From NCBI RefSeq assembly GCF_000425805.1, contig NZ_AUED01000002.1:310001-374000 (forward strand): DNA of 64,000 nt. Reading direction: 5' to 3'. Made by a program: the position numbers and the translations under genes. This DNA is from Pseudomonas vranovensis DSM 16006 (GTDB lineage: Bacteria > Pseudomonadota > Gammaproteobacteria > Pseudomonadales > Pseudomonadaceae). This document shows, one piece after another, positions 49,371 to 58,775 of the stretch. Every line of letters starts with the position of its first letter. Within the stretch, counting starts at the first letter, position 1. Under the pieces are notes generated by a model. The model did no database searches. It was not told the DNA's origin and worked only from the letters and a program-made list of their open reading frames with translations.

Positions 49371-50762
49371 ATGCAGGCTGCACCCACTCATGAACTCAAG
49401 GCACTGCTGCGCCTGGCCGGTCCATTGATCGCCTCGCAGTTGGCCCACATGCTGATGGTGCTGACCGACACCTTGATGATGGCCCGCATCAGCCCCCAGG
49501 CGCTGGCCGGTGGTGGCCTGGGCGCAGCCAGCTATTCGTTCGTGTCAATTTTCTGCCTGGGAGTGATCGCGGCCGTGGGGACCCTGGTGGCCATTCGCAA
49601 GGGGGCCGGTGATATTGCCGGCGCCACCCGCCTGACCCAGGCCGGGCTGTGGCTGGCCTGGGCGATGGCGCTGGTGGCGGCGCTGGCGCTGTGGAACCTG
49701 GAGCCGGTGTTGTTGCTGCTCGGTCAGAGCCCGGAAAACGTCGCATCGGCCGCCCAGTTCCTGCTCCTGCTGCCGCTGGCCCTGCCCGGCTACCTGAGCT
49801 TCATGGCCCTGCGCGGCTTTACCAGCGCCATCGGCCGCTCGACGCCGGTAATGGTCATCAGCCTGATCGGTACCGTGGCCAACTTCCTGCTCAACTATGC
49901 ATTGATCGAGGGCATGTTCGGCCTGCCAAAACTGGGCCTGGTAGGCATAGGCCTGGTCACCGCCGTCGTCGCCAACTGCATGGCGATAGCCATGGCGTTG
50001 TACATCCGCTGGCACCCGGCCTACACCCCCTACCCGATCCGCCAGGGCCTGAGCCGCCCGTCGTGGCCGGCCTTGCGTGAACTCTGGCGCCTGGGCTTGC
50101 CCATTGGCGGCACCTACACCGTCGAAGTCGGGTTGTTCGCCTTCGCGGCGCTGTGCATGGGCGTGCTCGGCAGCACTGAACTGGCGGCCCACCAGATCGC
50201 CCTGCAGATTGTCTCGACGGCATTCATGATTCCAGCGGGATTGTCTTACGCGGTGACCATGCGGGTGGGGCTCTACTACGGCGCCAACAATCTGCTCGGC
50301 GCCCGTCACGCCGGGCGCGTGGGGATCGGCTTCGGGGCGGCGATGATGCTGGGGTTCGCCATCCTGTTCTGGCTGTTGCCGGATCCGCTGGTGGGGCTGT
50401 TCCTCGATCACGATGACCCCGCCTTCGCCGACATCATCCAACTGGCCGTGAGCCTGCTGATGGTTGCTGCGTGGTTCGAACTGTTCGATGGCGTGCAGAC
50501 CATCGCCATGGGCTCGATTCGTGGCCTCAAGGATGCCAAGACCACCTTCCTGGTCGGGCTGTTCTGCTACTGGGTGATCGGCGCGCCTGCGGCCTGGCTG
50601 CTGGCGTTTACCCTGGGCATGGGCGCGGTGGGGGTCTGGTGGGGACTGGCATCGGGGCTGGCATGTGCGGCGATCAGTTTGACGCTGGCGTTCGAGTGGC
50701 GAATGAAGCGGTTGCTTGGCCATGCCGGAAAAGTGAACAAGGCGACGGCTTCGCTGACTTGA
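49371..50762 (+). CDS. MATE/NorM-type multidrug exporter
   Basis: A 463-residue membrane protein with twelve hydrophobic segments in two homologous bundles, including LAGPLIASQLAHMLMVLTDTLMMARI, ALRGFTSAIGRSTPVMVISLIG, LAAHQIALQIVSTAFMIPAGLSYAVTMRVG and GVQTIAMGSIRGLKDAKTTF (each cited as a landmark region). These are NorM-family signatures; such pumps extrude cationic drugs using sodium or proton gradients. ATG 49371, AAAGGA 8 nt upstream. Convergent with the c-di-GMP gene across a REP pair. Confidence 0.93.
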   Translation: MQAAPTHELKALLRLAGPLIASQLAHMLMVLTDTLMMARISPQALAGGGLGAASYSFVSIFCLGVIAAVGTLVAIRKGAGDIAGATRLTQAGLWLAWAMALVAALALWNLEPVLLLLGQSPENVASAAQFLLLLPLALPGYLSFMALRGFTSAIGRSTPVMVISLIGTVANFLLNYALIEGMFGLPKLGLVGIGLVTAVVANCMAIAMALYIRWHPAYTPYPIRQGLSRPSWPALRELWRLGLPIGGTYTVEVGLFAFAALCMGVLGSTELAAHQIALQIVSTAFMIPAGLSYAVTMRVGLYYGANNLLGARHAGRVGIGFGAAMMLGFAILFWLLPDPLVGLFLDHDDPAFADIIQLAVSLLMVAAWFELFDGVQTIAMGSIRGLKDAKTTFLVGLFCYWVIGAPAAWLLAFTLGMGAVGVWWGLASGLACAAISLTLAFEWRMKRLLGHAGKVNKATASLT

Positions 50763-50769
50763 GCAACTG

Positions 50770-50827
50770 ATCGCCGGCAACGCAGGGTCCCACATTGATC
50801 CACTGTGGGAACCCGCGTTGCCGGCGA
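50770..50827. repeat. REP-type inverted pair, CCGGCAACGC variant
   Basis: ATCGCCGGCAACGCAGGGTC|CCAC inverted against GTGGGAACCCGCGTTGCCGGCGA. A second REP family distinct from the GGGGCAAGCCCGC elements elsewhere in the window. Lies between two convergent genes. Confidence 0.8.
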
Positions 50828-50833
50828 CGGAGC

Positions 50834-52498
50834 CTACAGCGCCACCGACTGCTGCCCTGCTCCGCTCAACAAAAACGCCATCAGTTCGTCGATCGGCAAC
50901 GGCCGGCTGATCAGGAAACCCTGAACCTGGTCACAGCCATAGCTGCGCAGCAAGGCCATCTGCTCCGGCGTTTCCACGCCTTCGGCGACCACTTCCAGGT
51001 TGAGGTTGTGCGCCAGGTTGATCATGGCGTGGACCAGTTTGCGGTTTTCTTCTCGCTGTTCCATGCCACCGACAAAACTGCGATCGACCTTGAGCAAGGT
51101 GATCGGCAGGCTGTTGAGGTGGACGAACGATGAAAAGCCGGTGCCGAAGTCGTCGAGGGAGAAGCGCACGCCCAGGCGCCCGAGGGCATCCATGGTTTGC
51201 TTGACCAGGTCATTGCGGCGCATCACCGCGGTTTCGGTCAACTCGAACTCCAGCCAGCGCGCATCAACGCCGTGTTCGATGATCAACCGGCTCAAGGTTG
51301 CCAGCAGCTGGCTGTCCTGAAATTGGCGAAACGACAGGTTCACTGCCATGTGCAGCGGCGCCAGGCCTTGTTCCCGTAGCGCTTGCATGTCGCGCAGGGC
51401 CCGGGAAATCACCCAGTAGCCCAAGGGCACGATCAGCCCGCTCTGCTCGGCCAGCGGCACGAACTCACTCGGTGGCAACAACCCCCGTTCGGCGTGGCGC
51501 CAGCGCACCAGCGCCTCCAGGCCGACGATGTGGCCGTCGGCCAGGTCCAGCCGTGGCTGGTAGTGCAGCTCCAGCTCATCACGGCGCAGGGCGCGGCGCA
51601 GCTCACTTTCCAGATCGGCAAGGCTGCGGGCGTTGCGGTTGATTCGCTCGTTGAAGATATGGAAGGTGCAGCCCTGGGTACCCTTGGCCTGCTGCATGGC
51701 AATGTGCGCATGCCACATCAAGGGGTCGGCACCGCCTTGGGCACGGGCATGGGCCACGCCCAGGCTGCAGCCGATCAACAGGCTCTCGCCGTCGACCCAG
51801 TAGGGTTCGGCCAGGGCCTCGGTAATGCGTTCAGCCATCCATTCGGCGCGCTGGGGTTCGCGGCGCGTGTCGATCAACAAGGCAAATTCATCGCTGCCCA
51901 GGCGGGCGACCTGGTCCCCCGCTTCGAGCTGGCTCTTGAGCCGCCCGACCACCTGGAGAATCAGCCGGTCGCCGGCCTGGTGGCCCAGCGCGTCGTTGGC
52001 ATGGCGAAAGTTGTCCAGGTCCAGGTGACCGAGCGCCACGCCGCGCCCCTCGTTGTCGGCCAGGCGTGCGGCCAGCAGGGTCTGGAACCCCTGGCGGTTG
52101 GCGATACCGGTCAACGGGTCCTGTTCGGCCAAGCGTTGCAGGGTCGCTTCCAGCACACCGCGCTCACGCACATGACGCAGGCAGCGGCGCAGGGTATCAG
52201 GGGTCAGGTGGTCGAGTGCCAGCCAGTCGCTGACACCCGGCGGTGCCACCGGCGGCTCGTGGTCGAGCAACAGCACCATCGGCAAGATGCAACGCCCGGG
52301 GGCCGGTTGAAGTGTCGGGGTGGCCAGCACTACCGCATGGCGGTCACTGGCAAACAAGCTGTCGACAGCGTCCCAGTTCGGGGCGGTCAATACCACTGCA
52401 CTGCCCGCCAGCGGTACCAGGCAATCACGCAATGCCGCAGCCCATTCGGGCTCATCAGCCAGCAAGAGCAAACGCAAGGGTTCGACAGGCGTGGACAA
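50834..52498 (-). CDS. GGDEF-EAL protein, predicted c-di-GMP phosphodiesterase with degenerate GGDEF
   Basis: A 554-residue cytosolic protein. The N-terminal ~110 residues resemble a receiver fold but lack a clear phospho-acceptor. The GGDEF domain (~125-280) has GSDEF in place of GGDEF, so cyclase activity is doubtful. The EAL domain (~300-545) keeps ExL as EALVRW, AVNLSFRQF, the general-base region ELTETAVM, DDFGTGFSSF and KVDRSFV, so phosphodiesterase activity is likely. The start is TTG 52498 with AAGGAG 5 nt upstream. A Fur-like palindrome lies 69 bp upstream. Confidence 0.92.
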   Translation of the reverse strand: MSTPVEPLRLLLLADEPEWAAALRDCLVPLAGSAVVLTAPNWDAVDSLFASDRHAVVLATPTLQPAPGRCILPMVLLLDHEPPVAPPGVSDWLALDHLTPDTLRRCLRHVRERGVLEATLQRLAEQDPLTGIANRQGFQTLLAARLADNEGRGVALGHLDLDNFRHANDALGHQAGDRLILQVVGRLKSQLEAGDQVARLGSDEFALLIDTRREPQRAEWMAERITEALAEPYWVDGESLLIGCSLGVAHARAQGGADPLMWHAHIAMQQAKGTQGCTFHIFNERINRNARSLADLESELRRALRRDELELHYQPRLDLADGHIVGLEALVRWRHAERGLLPPSEFVPLAEQSGLIVPLGYWVISRALRDMQALREQGLAPLHMAVNLSFRQFQDSQLLATLSRLIIEHGVDARWLEFELTETAVMRRNDLVKQTMDALGRLGVRFSLDDFGTGFSSFVHLNSLPITLLKVDRSFVGGMEQREENRKLVHAMINLAHNLNLEVVAEGVETPEQMALLRSYGCDQVQGFLISRPLPIDELMAFLLSGAGQQSVAL

Positions 52499-52763
52499 GC
52501 TGGCTCCTTAGGACGTAGGCACAGTCAAATGACAATGGGCAGCGAGGAGGCTCATCCTAAACCATTAGTGAAAATGATTTTCACTTGAAGTCATGCCATT
52601 CCATTGCCGACATCCCGCAGGTTTCGCCACGCATCCTGCGGGAAAGTAACAAAAGCGGCAAATTTAGATCGAGTGGTACGTCACACTGTCAGACGGTCGC
52701 GGCAGAATCTTTCTACCCCTGCTAAAATGCGCGGCTATTTTTCTAGCGACCCCGGTTTCTGTC
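52499..52763. promoter_or_regulatory. Divergent GGDEF-EAL / rep promoter region
   Basis: 265 bp. It contains the Fur-like palindrome and, near 52720, GCTAAAAT as a -10-like element for rep. No ORF. Confidence 0.5.
52567..52585. promoter_or_regulatory. Fur-like 19-bp palindrome
   Basis: AGTGAAAA-TGA-TTTTCACT, perfect 8-bp arms. It partly matches the 19-bp Fur consensus and is the right length, but other regulators are possible. Confidence 0.5.
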
Positions 52764-54773
52764 ATGTCCCGACTCAACCCCCGGCAACAAGAAGCCGTGA
52801 ACTACGTCGGCGGCCCACTATTGGTGCTCGCCGGTGCTGGCTCCGGCAAAACCAGCGTGATTACGCGCAAGATCGCGCATCTGGTGCAGAACTGCGGTAT
52901 TCGTGCGCAGTACATCGTGGCCATGACCTTCACCAACAAGGCCGCGCGGGAGATGAAAGAGCGGGTCGGTACCCTGTTGCGCAAGGGCGAAGGCCGCGGC
53001 CTGACCGTGTCGACCTTCCACAACCTGGGCCTGAACATCATCCGCAAGGAGCATGAACGGCTGGGCTACAAGCCGGGGTTCTCGATCTTCGACGAGACCG
53101 ACGTAAAAGCCCTGATGACCGACATCATGCAGAAGGAATACTCGGGCGACGACGGCGTCGACGAGATCAAGAACATGATCGGCGCCTGGAAAAACGACCT
53201 GATCCTGCCACCCGAAGCGCTGGAAAAGGCCCGTAACCCCAAGGAGCAGACCGCCGCCATCGTCTATGCCCACTACCAGCGCACGCTCAAGGCGTTCAAC
53301 GCGGTGGACTTCGACGACCTGATCCTGCTGCCGGTCAAGCTGTTCGAAGAACACGCCGACATCCTGGAAAAGTGGCAGAACAAGGTGCGCTACCTGCTGG
53401 TAGACGAGTACCAGGACACCAACGCCAGCCAGTACCTACTCGTGAAAATGCTGATCGGTACGCGCAACCAGTTCACCGTGGTGGGTGACGACGACCAGTC
53501 GATCTACGCCTGGCGCGGTGCGCGGCCCGAAAACCTGATGCTGCTCAAGGACGACTACCCCTCCCTGAAGGTGGTCATGCTCGAACAGAACTACCGTTCC
53601 ACCAGCCGCATCCTGCGCTGCGCCAACGTGCTGATCTCGAACAACCCCCACGCCTTCGAGAAACAGCTGTGGAGCGAGATGGGCCACGGCGATGAAATCC
53701 GCGTGATCCGCTGCAAGAACGAGGAAGCCGAGGCCGAGCGCGTGGCCATGGAGATCCTCAGCCTGCACCTGCGCACCGACCGCCCCTACAGCGATTTCGC
53801 CATCCTCTACCGGGGCAACTACCAGGCCAAGCTGATCGAACTGAAGCTGCAGCACCACCAGGTGCCGTATCGTCTTTCGGGTGGCAACAGCTTCTTCGGC
53901 CGCCAGGAAGTGAAAGACCTGATGGCCTACTTCCGCCTGCTGGTGAACCCGGATGACGACAACGCCTACCTGCGGGTGATCAACGTACCACGCCGTGAAA
54001 TCGGCTCGACCACCCTGGAAAAGCTCGGCAACTACGCCACCGAGCGCAAGATTTCGATGTATGCCGCCAGCGAGGAGCTGGGCCTGGGCGAGCACCTGGA
54101 CAGCCGCTTTACCGACCGCCTGCAACGCTTCAAGCGCTGGATGGACGGGGTACGCGAGCAGGTTGCGCTGGAAGACCCGATCGCCGCCCTGCGCAGCATG
54201 GTCATGGACATCGACTACGAGAACTGGATTCGTACCAACAGCTCCAGCGACAAAGCCGCGGACTTTCGCATGGGCAACGTCTGGTTCCTGATCGAGGCGT
54301 TGAAAAACACCCTGGAGAAGGACGAAGACGGTGGCATGACCATCGAGGAAGCCATCGGCAAGCTGGTGCTTCGCGACATGCTCGAGCGCCAGCAGGAAGA
54401 GGAAGACGGTGCCGAGGGTGTGCAGATGATGACCCTGCACGCCTCCAAGGGTCTGGAATTCCCCTACGTGTTCATCATGGGCATGGAAGAAGAGATTCTG
54501 CCGCACCGTTCCAGTATCGAAGCCGACACCATCGAAGAGGAACGGCGCCTGGCCTACGTGGGCATTACCCGCGCGCGCCAGACCCTGGCGTTTACCTATG
54601 CAGCCAAGCGCAAGCAATACGGCGAGATCATCGATTGTGCGCCGAGCCGTTTTCTCGACGAGCTGCCCGATGACGACCTGGCCTGGGAAGGCCTGGATGA
54701 TGCACCGACGGAAGTGAAAGCCGCTCGCGGCAATAATGCACTGGCCGATATCCGCGCCATGCTCAAACGTTAG
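52764..54773 (+). CDS. rep: ATP-dependent DNA helicase Rep
   Basis: A 669-residue SF1A 3'-5' helicase that clears proteins ahead of replication forks. The motifs are complete: AGAGSGKTSVITRKI (Walker A), DEYQDTNASQYLLV (Walker B), GDDDQSIYAWRGA (motif III), YRSTSRIL (IV), MTLHASKGLEFPYVFI (V) and YVGITRARQTLAFTYA (VI). Size and motif spacing fit Rep better than UvrD (~720). ATG 52764. Followed 63 bp later by xpt. Confidence 0.96.
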   Translation: MSRLNPRQQEAVNYVGGPLLVLAGAGSGKTSVITRKIAHLVQNCGIRAQYIVAMTFTNKAAREMKERVGTLLRKGEGRGLTVSTFHNLGLNIIRKEHERLGYKPGFSIFDETDVKALMTDIMQKEYSGDDGVDEIKNMIGAWKNDLILPPEALEKARNPKEQTAAIVYAHYQRTLKAFNAVDFDDLILLPVKLFEEHADILEKWQNKVRYLLVDEYQDTNASQYLLVKMLIGTRNQFTVVGDDDQSIYAWRGARPENLMLLKDDYPSLKVVMLEQNYRSTSRILRCANVLISNNPHAFEKQLWSEMGHGDEIRVIRCKNEEAEAERVAMEILSLHLRTDRPYSDFAILYRGNYQAKLIELKLQHHQVPYRLSGGNSFFGRQEVKDLMAYFRLLVNPDDDNAYLRVINVPRREIGSTTLEKLGNYATERKISMYAASEELGLGEHLDSRFTDRLQRFKRWMDGVREQVALEDPIAALRSMVMDIDYENWIRTNSSSDKAADFRMGNVWFLIEALKNTLEKDEDGGMTIEEAIGKLVLRDMLERQQEEEDGAEGVQMMTLHASKGLEFPYVFIMGMEEEILPHRSSIEADTIEEERRLAYVGITRARQTLAFTYAAKRKQYGEIIDCAPSRFLDELPDDDLAWEGLDDAPTEVKAARGNNALADIRAMLKR

Positions 54774-55409
<636 letters not shown>

Positions 55410-55418
55410 TCACGTTGA

Positions 55419-55468
55419 TCGCGGGGCAAGCCCGCTCCTACCTCATGGGAGCGGGCTTGCCCCGCGAA
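55419..55468. repeat. REP-type inverted pair
   Basis: ATCGCGGGGCAAGCCCGCTC|CTAC and a matching inverted GGGAGCGGGCTTGCCCCGCGA separated by CTCAT. Between convergent xpt and the acetyl-CoA hydrolase gene. Confidence 0.88.
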
Positions 55469-55474
55469 AAACCT

Positions 55475-57382
55475 TCAAGCCGTAGCCTTCAATCCCGCCA
55501 GCAGCAAACGCTGATACACCTCCTCCTTCAGCCCCTGTGGCTGCACCAAACCCATCCTCGCCAACTGCGCCGGATACGCTTCAGGCGCCGGAGCATCCAG
55601 TGCCGCCTTGCCCAGCTCCAACACCTCGCTCAGTTTGAACTTGCTCTTGAGCCAGTTCAGCGCACGCAATAAATCGCGTTCTTCAGCGCTGAAGTCACTG
55701 CCCAGCGGATACTCCGGAAACAACCGCGCATGCTGGTCGCGTATCTGCTGCAAGCGCTGCGGAGTGTTCTCGGCAAAGCGCGGATCAAGCCGGAAGTCCT
55801 TGGCCAGCTTGCCGGCCTTTTGCGCTCGCTCGATCAATTCAGGCTGAAAGCGTGAATCCGAAATGCTCAGCAGCCTTGCAATCACTTGCGCGTCGGTCTG
55901 CCCACGCAGGTCGGCAATGCCGTACTCCGTGACGACGATGTCGCGCAAATGCCGGGGAATGGTGCAGTGACCGTAATCCCAGACCAGGTTGGAGCTGACC
56001 ACCCCGCCCGCTTCGCGCCAGCTGCGCAGCAGCAGGATCGAGCGCGCGCCCTCCAGGGCATGGCCCTGGGCAACGAAGTTGTACTGGCCACCCACGCCGC
56101 TCAGGACCCGCCCGTCTTCCAGCTGGTCGGCTACACCGGCGCCCATCAGGGTCATGGTGAATACGGTGTTGATAAAGCGCGCGTCGCGGCGCTGCAAACG
56201 TTTGAGCGGCTCCTGGCCGTACAGTTCGTTGATGTAGCTGATGGCGCTCATCGAAATACGTTTTCGCGCCATCGGCGACATCTCGCGCAAGCGCTGGTAA
56301 AACGCCCTGGGGCCAAGAAAGAAGCCACCATGTACCAGCACGCCCGAGTCATCCAGCTGGCCCTCGTTGGCCGCCTGCTGGCGTACTTCATCGGTATACA
56401 CCGGACGCCGGATAATGCCTGCATCCAGCAGCGCGAGCAGGCCATTGACGAACATTTCACTGCAACCATAAAGCCCCTGGGCGAAAGGGGCGATACCGCC
56501 TTCGCGCTCGATCAGTGCGCGCCAGGGTTGCAGGTCGATGTCCGCCAGCAATGCCTGGTACGCCTCGCTGTCGGCCTGGCGTGCCAGCACCGCAGCGGTC
56601 AGAGCGTCGCCCATGGCACCAATGCCGATCTGCAAGGTGCCGCCATCGCGTACCAGGGCGCTGGCGTGCAGGCCGATGAAGTGGTCCTGGGTGGTCACCG
56701 GCATGTTAGGGGTCGAGAACAGGCGCCTGTACTCGGCGCTGTCGACCAACAGGTCGAAGTCCTGGCGGGGCAGCTCGCAGGCGCCTGGCATGTAGGGCAA
56801 CTCGGCGTGAACCTGGCCCAACAGCAGGATGGTCTCACCGGCGGCACGTCGGCGGACGATCATGGGCAGCAGGTCGAGCGTGATATCCGGGTTGCAGCTC
56901 AGGCTCAGGTGATCCGGGTGCTGGGCGTCTTGCGCCACCAGCTGGGCCACCAGGTTCAGGCCCTTGGCGTTGATGTCGCGGGCAGCGTGACTGTAGTTGC
57001 TGCTGACGTAGTCCTGCTGGGCGGTAGCACTGTGCAGCAAGCTGCCGGGCTGCATGAAGAATTGCTCGACACGGATGTTGGCCGGTAGCCGGTCCTTGCG
57101 CAGGTCGTCCAGATAGGCGAGCTCTTCGTAGTCGCCGAACACGCGCTCGATGAAGGGTTCGAGAAAACGCCGCTGCAAGCCGTCGCCCAGATCGGGGCGG
57201 CCCAGGCTCAGGGCGGTGTAGATCGTCAGCTGACGCTCGGGCAACTGGCGGACCCGTGCATACAGCGCGTTGACGAATGCATTGGGCTTGCCCAATCCCA
57301 GCGGCAAGCCCATGTGGATATGCGCCGGCAATCGCGCCAGCACTTCGTCCACGGCCTTCTCAATCGAGCAATCGAGCGTCAT
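55475..57382 (-). CDS. Acetyl-CoA hydrolase/transferase family protein
   Basis: A 635-residue CoA-transferase-fold protein related to acetyl-CoA hydrolases and succinyl-CoA:acetate CoA-transferases but longer than the usual ~500 residues. N-terminal Rossmann-like region (HIHMGLPLGLGKPNAFVNALY), a CoA-binding segment GGTLQIGIGAMGDAL, and the C-terminal domain with GVGGQYNFVAQGHALEGAR and TIPRHLRDIVVTEYGIADLRG. The active-site Glu is presumably in the segment near EYGIADLRG; I cannot assign it by eye. Substrate unknown. Start ATG 57382 with AGGAGG upstream. Confidence 0.88.
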   Translation of the reverse strand: MTLDCSIEKAVDEVLARLPAHIHMGLPLGLGKPNAFVNALYARVRQLPERQLTIYTALSLGRPDLGDGLQRRFLEPFIERVFGDYEELAYLDDLRKDRLPANIRVEQFFMQPGSLLHSATAQQDYVSSNYSHAARDINAKGLNLVAQLVAQDAQHPDHLSLSCNPDITLDLLPMIVRRRAAGETILLLGQVHAELPYMPGACELPRQDFDLLVDSAEYRRLFSTPNMPVTTQDHFIGLHASALVRDGGTLQIGIGAMGDALTAAVLARQADSEAYQALLADIDLQPWRALIEREGGIAPFAQGLYGCSEMFVNGLLALLDAGIIRRPVYTDEVRQQAANEGQLDDSGVLVHGGFFLGPRAFYQRLREMSPMARKRISMSAISYINELYGQEPLKRLQRRDARFINTVFTMTLMGAGVADQLEDGRVLSGVGGQYNFVAQGHALEGARSILLLRSWREAGGVVSSNLVWDYGHCTIPRHLRDIVVTEYGIADLRGQTDAQVIARLLSISDSRFQPELIERAQKAGKLAKDFRLDPRFAENTPQRLQQIRDQHARLFPEYPLGSDFSAEERDLLRALNWLKSKFKLSEVLELGKAALDAPAPEAYPAQLARMGLVQPQGLKEEVYQRLLLAGLKATA

Positions 57383-57477
57383 GTGCGCCTCCTGGTCGTC
57401 CTTGCAGGTTCGACCGAGCATGCCCCGTGTTTGCTTCACAGGCCAGTGCTTAAATCGCTGCGCAGGCGACGGGGCTC

Positions 57478-57503
57478 ATCACGGGGCAAGCCCGCGCCTA
57501 CAG
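57478..57503 (-). repeat. Single REP unit
   Basis: ATCACGGGGCAAGCCCGCGCCTACAGG-like single arm between the acetyl-CoA hydrolase and cytochrome genes. Confidence 0.7.
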
Positions 57504-57511
57504 GCAAAGAC

Positions 57512-57540
57512 AACAAAGCCCGCGCTAGGCGGGCTTTGTT
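57512..57540 (-). terminator. Terminator of the cytochrome c5 gene
   Basis: Perfect 12-bp stem AACAAAGCCCGC / GCGGGCTTTGTT with loop GCTAG, 17 bp past the cytochrome stop. The minus-strand arm ends in TTTGTT. Confidence 0.8.
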
Positions 57541-57556
57541 TGGCAAGCGTCGAGGC

Positions 57557-57979
57557 TTACAGGCCGGACATCTTCTTGATGGCGCCCATCAGGTCGTCGT
57601 CCGAGCAGTCGGCGCAGGTGCCTTTTGGCGGCATGGCGTTAAGGCCGGTGATTGCCTTGGCCAGGATACCGTCGAGACCACCCTGGTGGTCGGCACGTTC
57701 TTTCCAGGCGGCAGTGTCGCCGATCTTCGGCGCGCCCAAGAGGCCGCTGCCGTGACAGGCGTTACAGTGCTTGGCGATGATTTCGTCCGGGGTTTTGGCA
57801 CCGCCGCCACCTGCGGAGGCAGCGACTTCCATCCCCTTGCATTCCTGACCCTGTACACACACCTGGCCAACCGGTTCCAGTCGTTTGGCGATGTCGTCGT
57901 TGGTCGCAGCTTGTGCGCTGACTGCCCAAAGGGCCAATACGGCAGCTGGTACGGCCAGCATTTTCTTGATTAGATTCAC
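57557..57979 (-). CDS. cycB: Cytochrome c5
   Basis: A 140-residue exported mono-haem cytochrome. Signal peptide (about 1-25, ending VSAQA), haem site CNACH with the axial Met in LNAMPPKG, and extra cysteine pairs VCVQGQEC and TCADC as usual in cytochrome c5. It carries electrons in the periplasm toward terminal oxidases. The start is GTG 57979 with GAGGG 7 nt upstream; longer frames to 58081 lose the signal peptide position. Followed by a good terminator. Confidence 0.92.
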   Translation of the reverse strand: MNLIKKMLAVPAAVLALWAVSAQAATNDDIAKRLEPVGQVCVQGQECKGMEVAASAGGGGAKTPDEIIAKHCNACHGSGLLGAPKIGDTAAWKERADHQGGLDGILAKAITGLNAMPPKGTCADCSDDDLMGAIKKMSGL

Positions 57980-58118
57980 ACGTACACCCTCATGGTGGCT
58001 AGTCACGCCCGCGGCCACGGTTTCGCAGGCGGCGCAAGTATAACGGGAACCCTGCCTCACCGAAACAACCCTAGAGTCCAAAGGGTCTTAGCCGCGACAA
58101 TCCGCCGCGTGCTGCACC

Positions 58119-58667
58119 TTAGAAGTTGGCCGGTGTCGCTGCGCTGATCAAACGGGCCGGCTCGTCGTACGGATTGCGAAAGCGGTGCGGCTTGGTACTT
58201 TCAAAATAGTAGCTGTCGCCCGCTTCGAGGATAAAAGTTTCAAGCCCCACCACCAGTTCCAGGCGGCCTTCGAGCAGGATGCCGGTCTCTTCACCGTCGT
58301 GGGTGAGCATCTCTTCGCCGGTATCGGCACCCGGTGGGTAGACTTCGTTGAGAAAGGCGATAGCCCGACTCGGATGCGCCTTGCCGACCAATTTCATGGT
58401 CACTGCGCCGTCGGAGATATCGATCAGCTCGTGGGCCTTGTACACGATTTGCGTGGGATTTTCCGGTTGCAGCTCTTCGGAAAAGAACTCGACCATGGAC
58501 ATCGGAATACCGCCCAGCACCTTGCGCAGCGAACTGATCGAAGGGCTGACACTGTTCTTCTCGATCATCGAGATGGTGCTGTTGGTTACGCCCGCCCGTT
58601 TGGCGAGTTCACGCTGAGACAGGCCCTTGAGCTTGCGAATGGCTTGCAGTCGTTCACCGACGTCCAA
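58119..58667 (-). CDS. pauR: PauR-type cupin-XRE regulator of polyamine/GABA metabolism
   Basis: A 182-residue repressor: XRE helix-turn-helix (GERLQAIRKLKGLSQRELAKRAGVTNSTISMIE) and a C-terminal cupin ligand domain (~105-182: HDGEETGILLEGRLELVVG, GDSYYFESTKPHRF). It corresponds to PauR, which represses polyamine catabolic genes in P. aeruginosa, and to E. coli PuuR. The start is TTG 58667 (LDVGERL) with AGGAGG 9 nt upstream; the longer ATG frame from 58718 is less family-like. Upstream of dadX, as in P. aeruginosa. Confidence 0.91.
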   Translation of the reverse strand: MDVGERLQAIRKLKGLSQRELAKRAGVTNSTISMIEKNSVSPSISSLRKVLGGIPMSMVEFFSEELQPENPTQIVYKAHELIDISDGAVTMKLVGKAHPSRAIAFLNEVYPPGADTGEEMLTHDGEETGILLEGRLELVVGLETFILEAGDSYYFESTKPHRFRNPYDEPARLISAATPANF

Positions 58668-58775
58668 TGCTGGAGCCCTCCTAAACGAACGAGTGGGGTC
58701 GAAATTGAACGTTATCATGGCAACAGCGTTCAGTATTTACAACACTTCGACCCGCAGCCTGTCCGCTTTGGCGCC

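Noticed and set aside
55886..57088. 400-residue plus-strand frame
   Set aside because: Antisense to the acetyl-CoA hydrolase-family gene.
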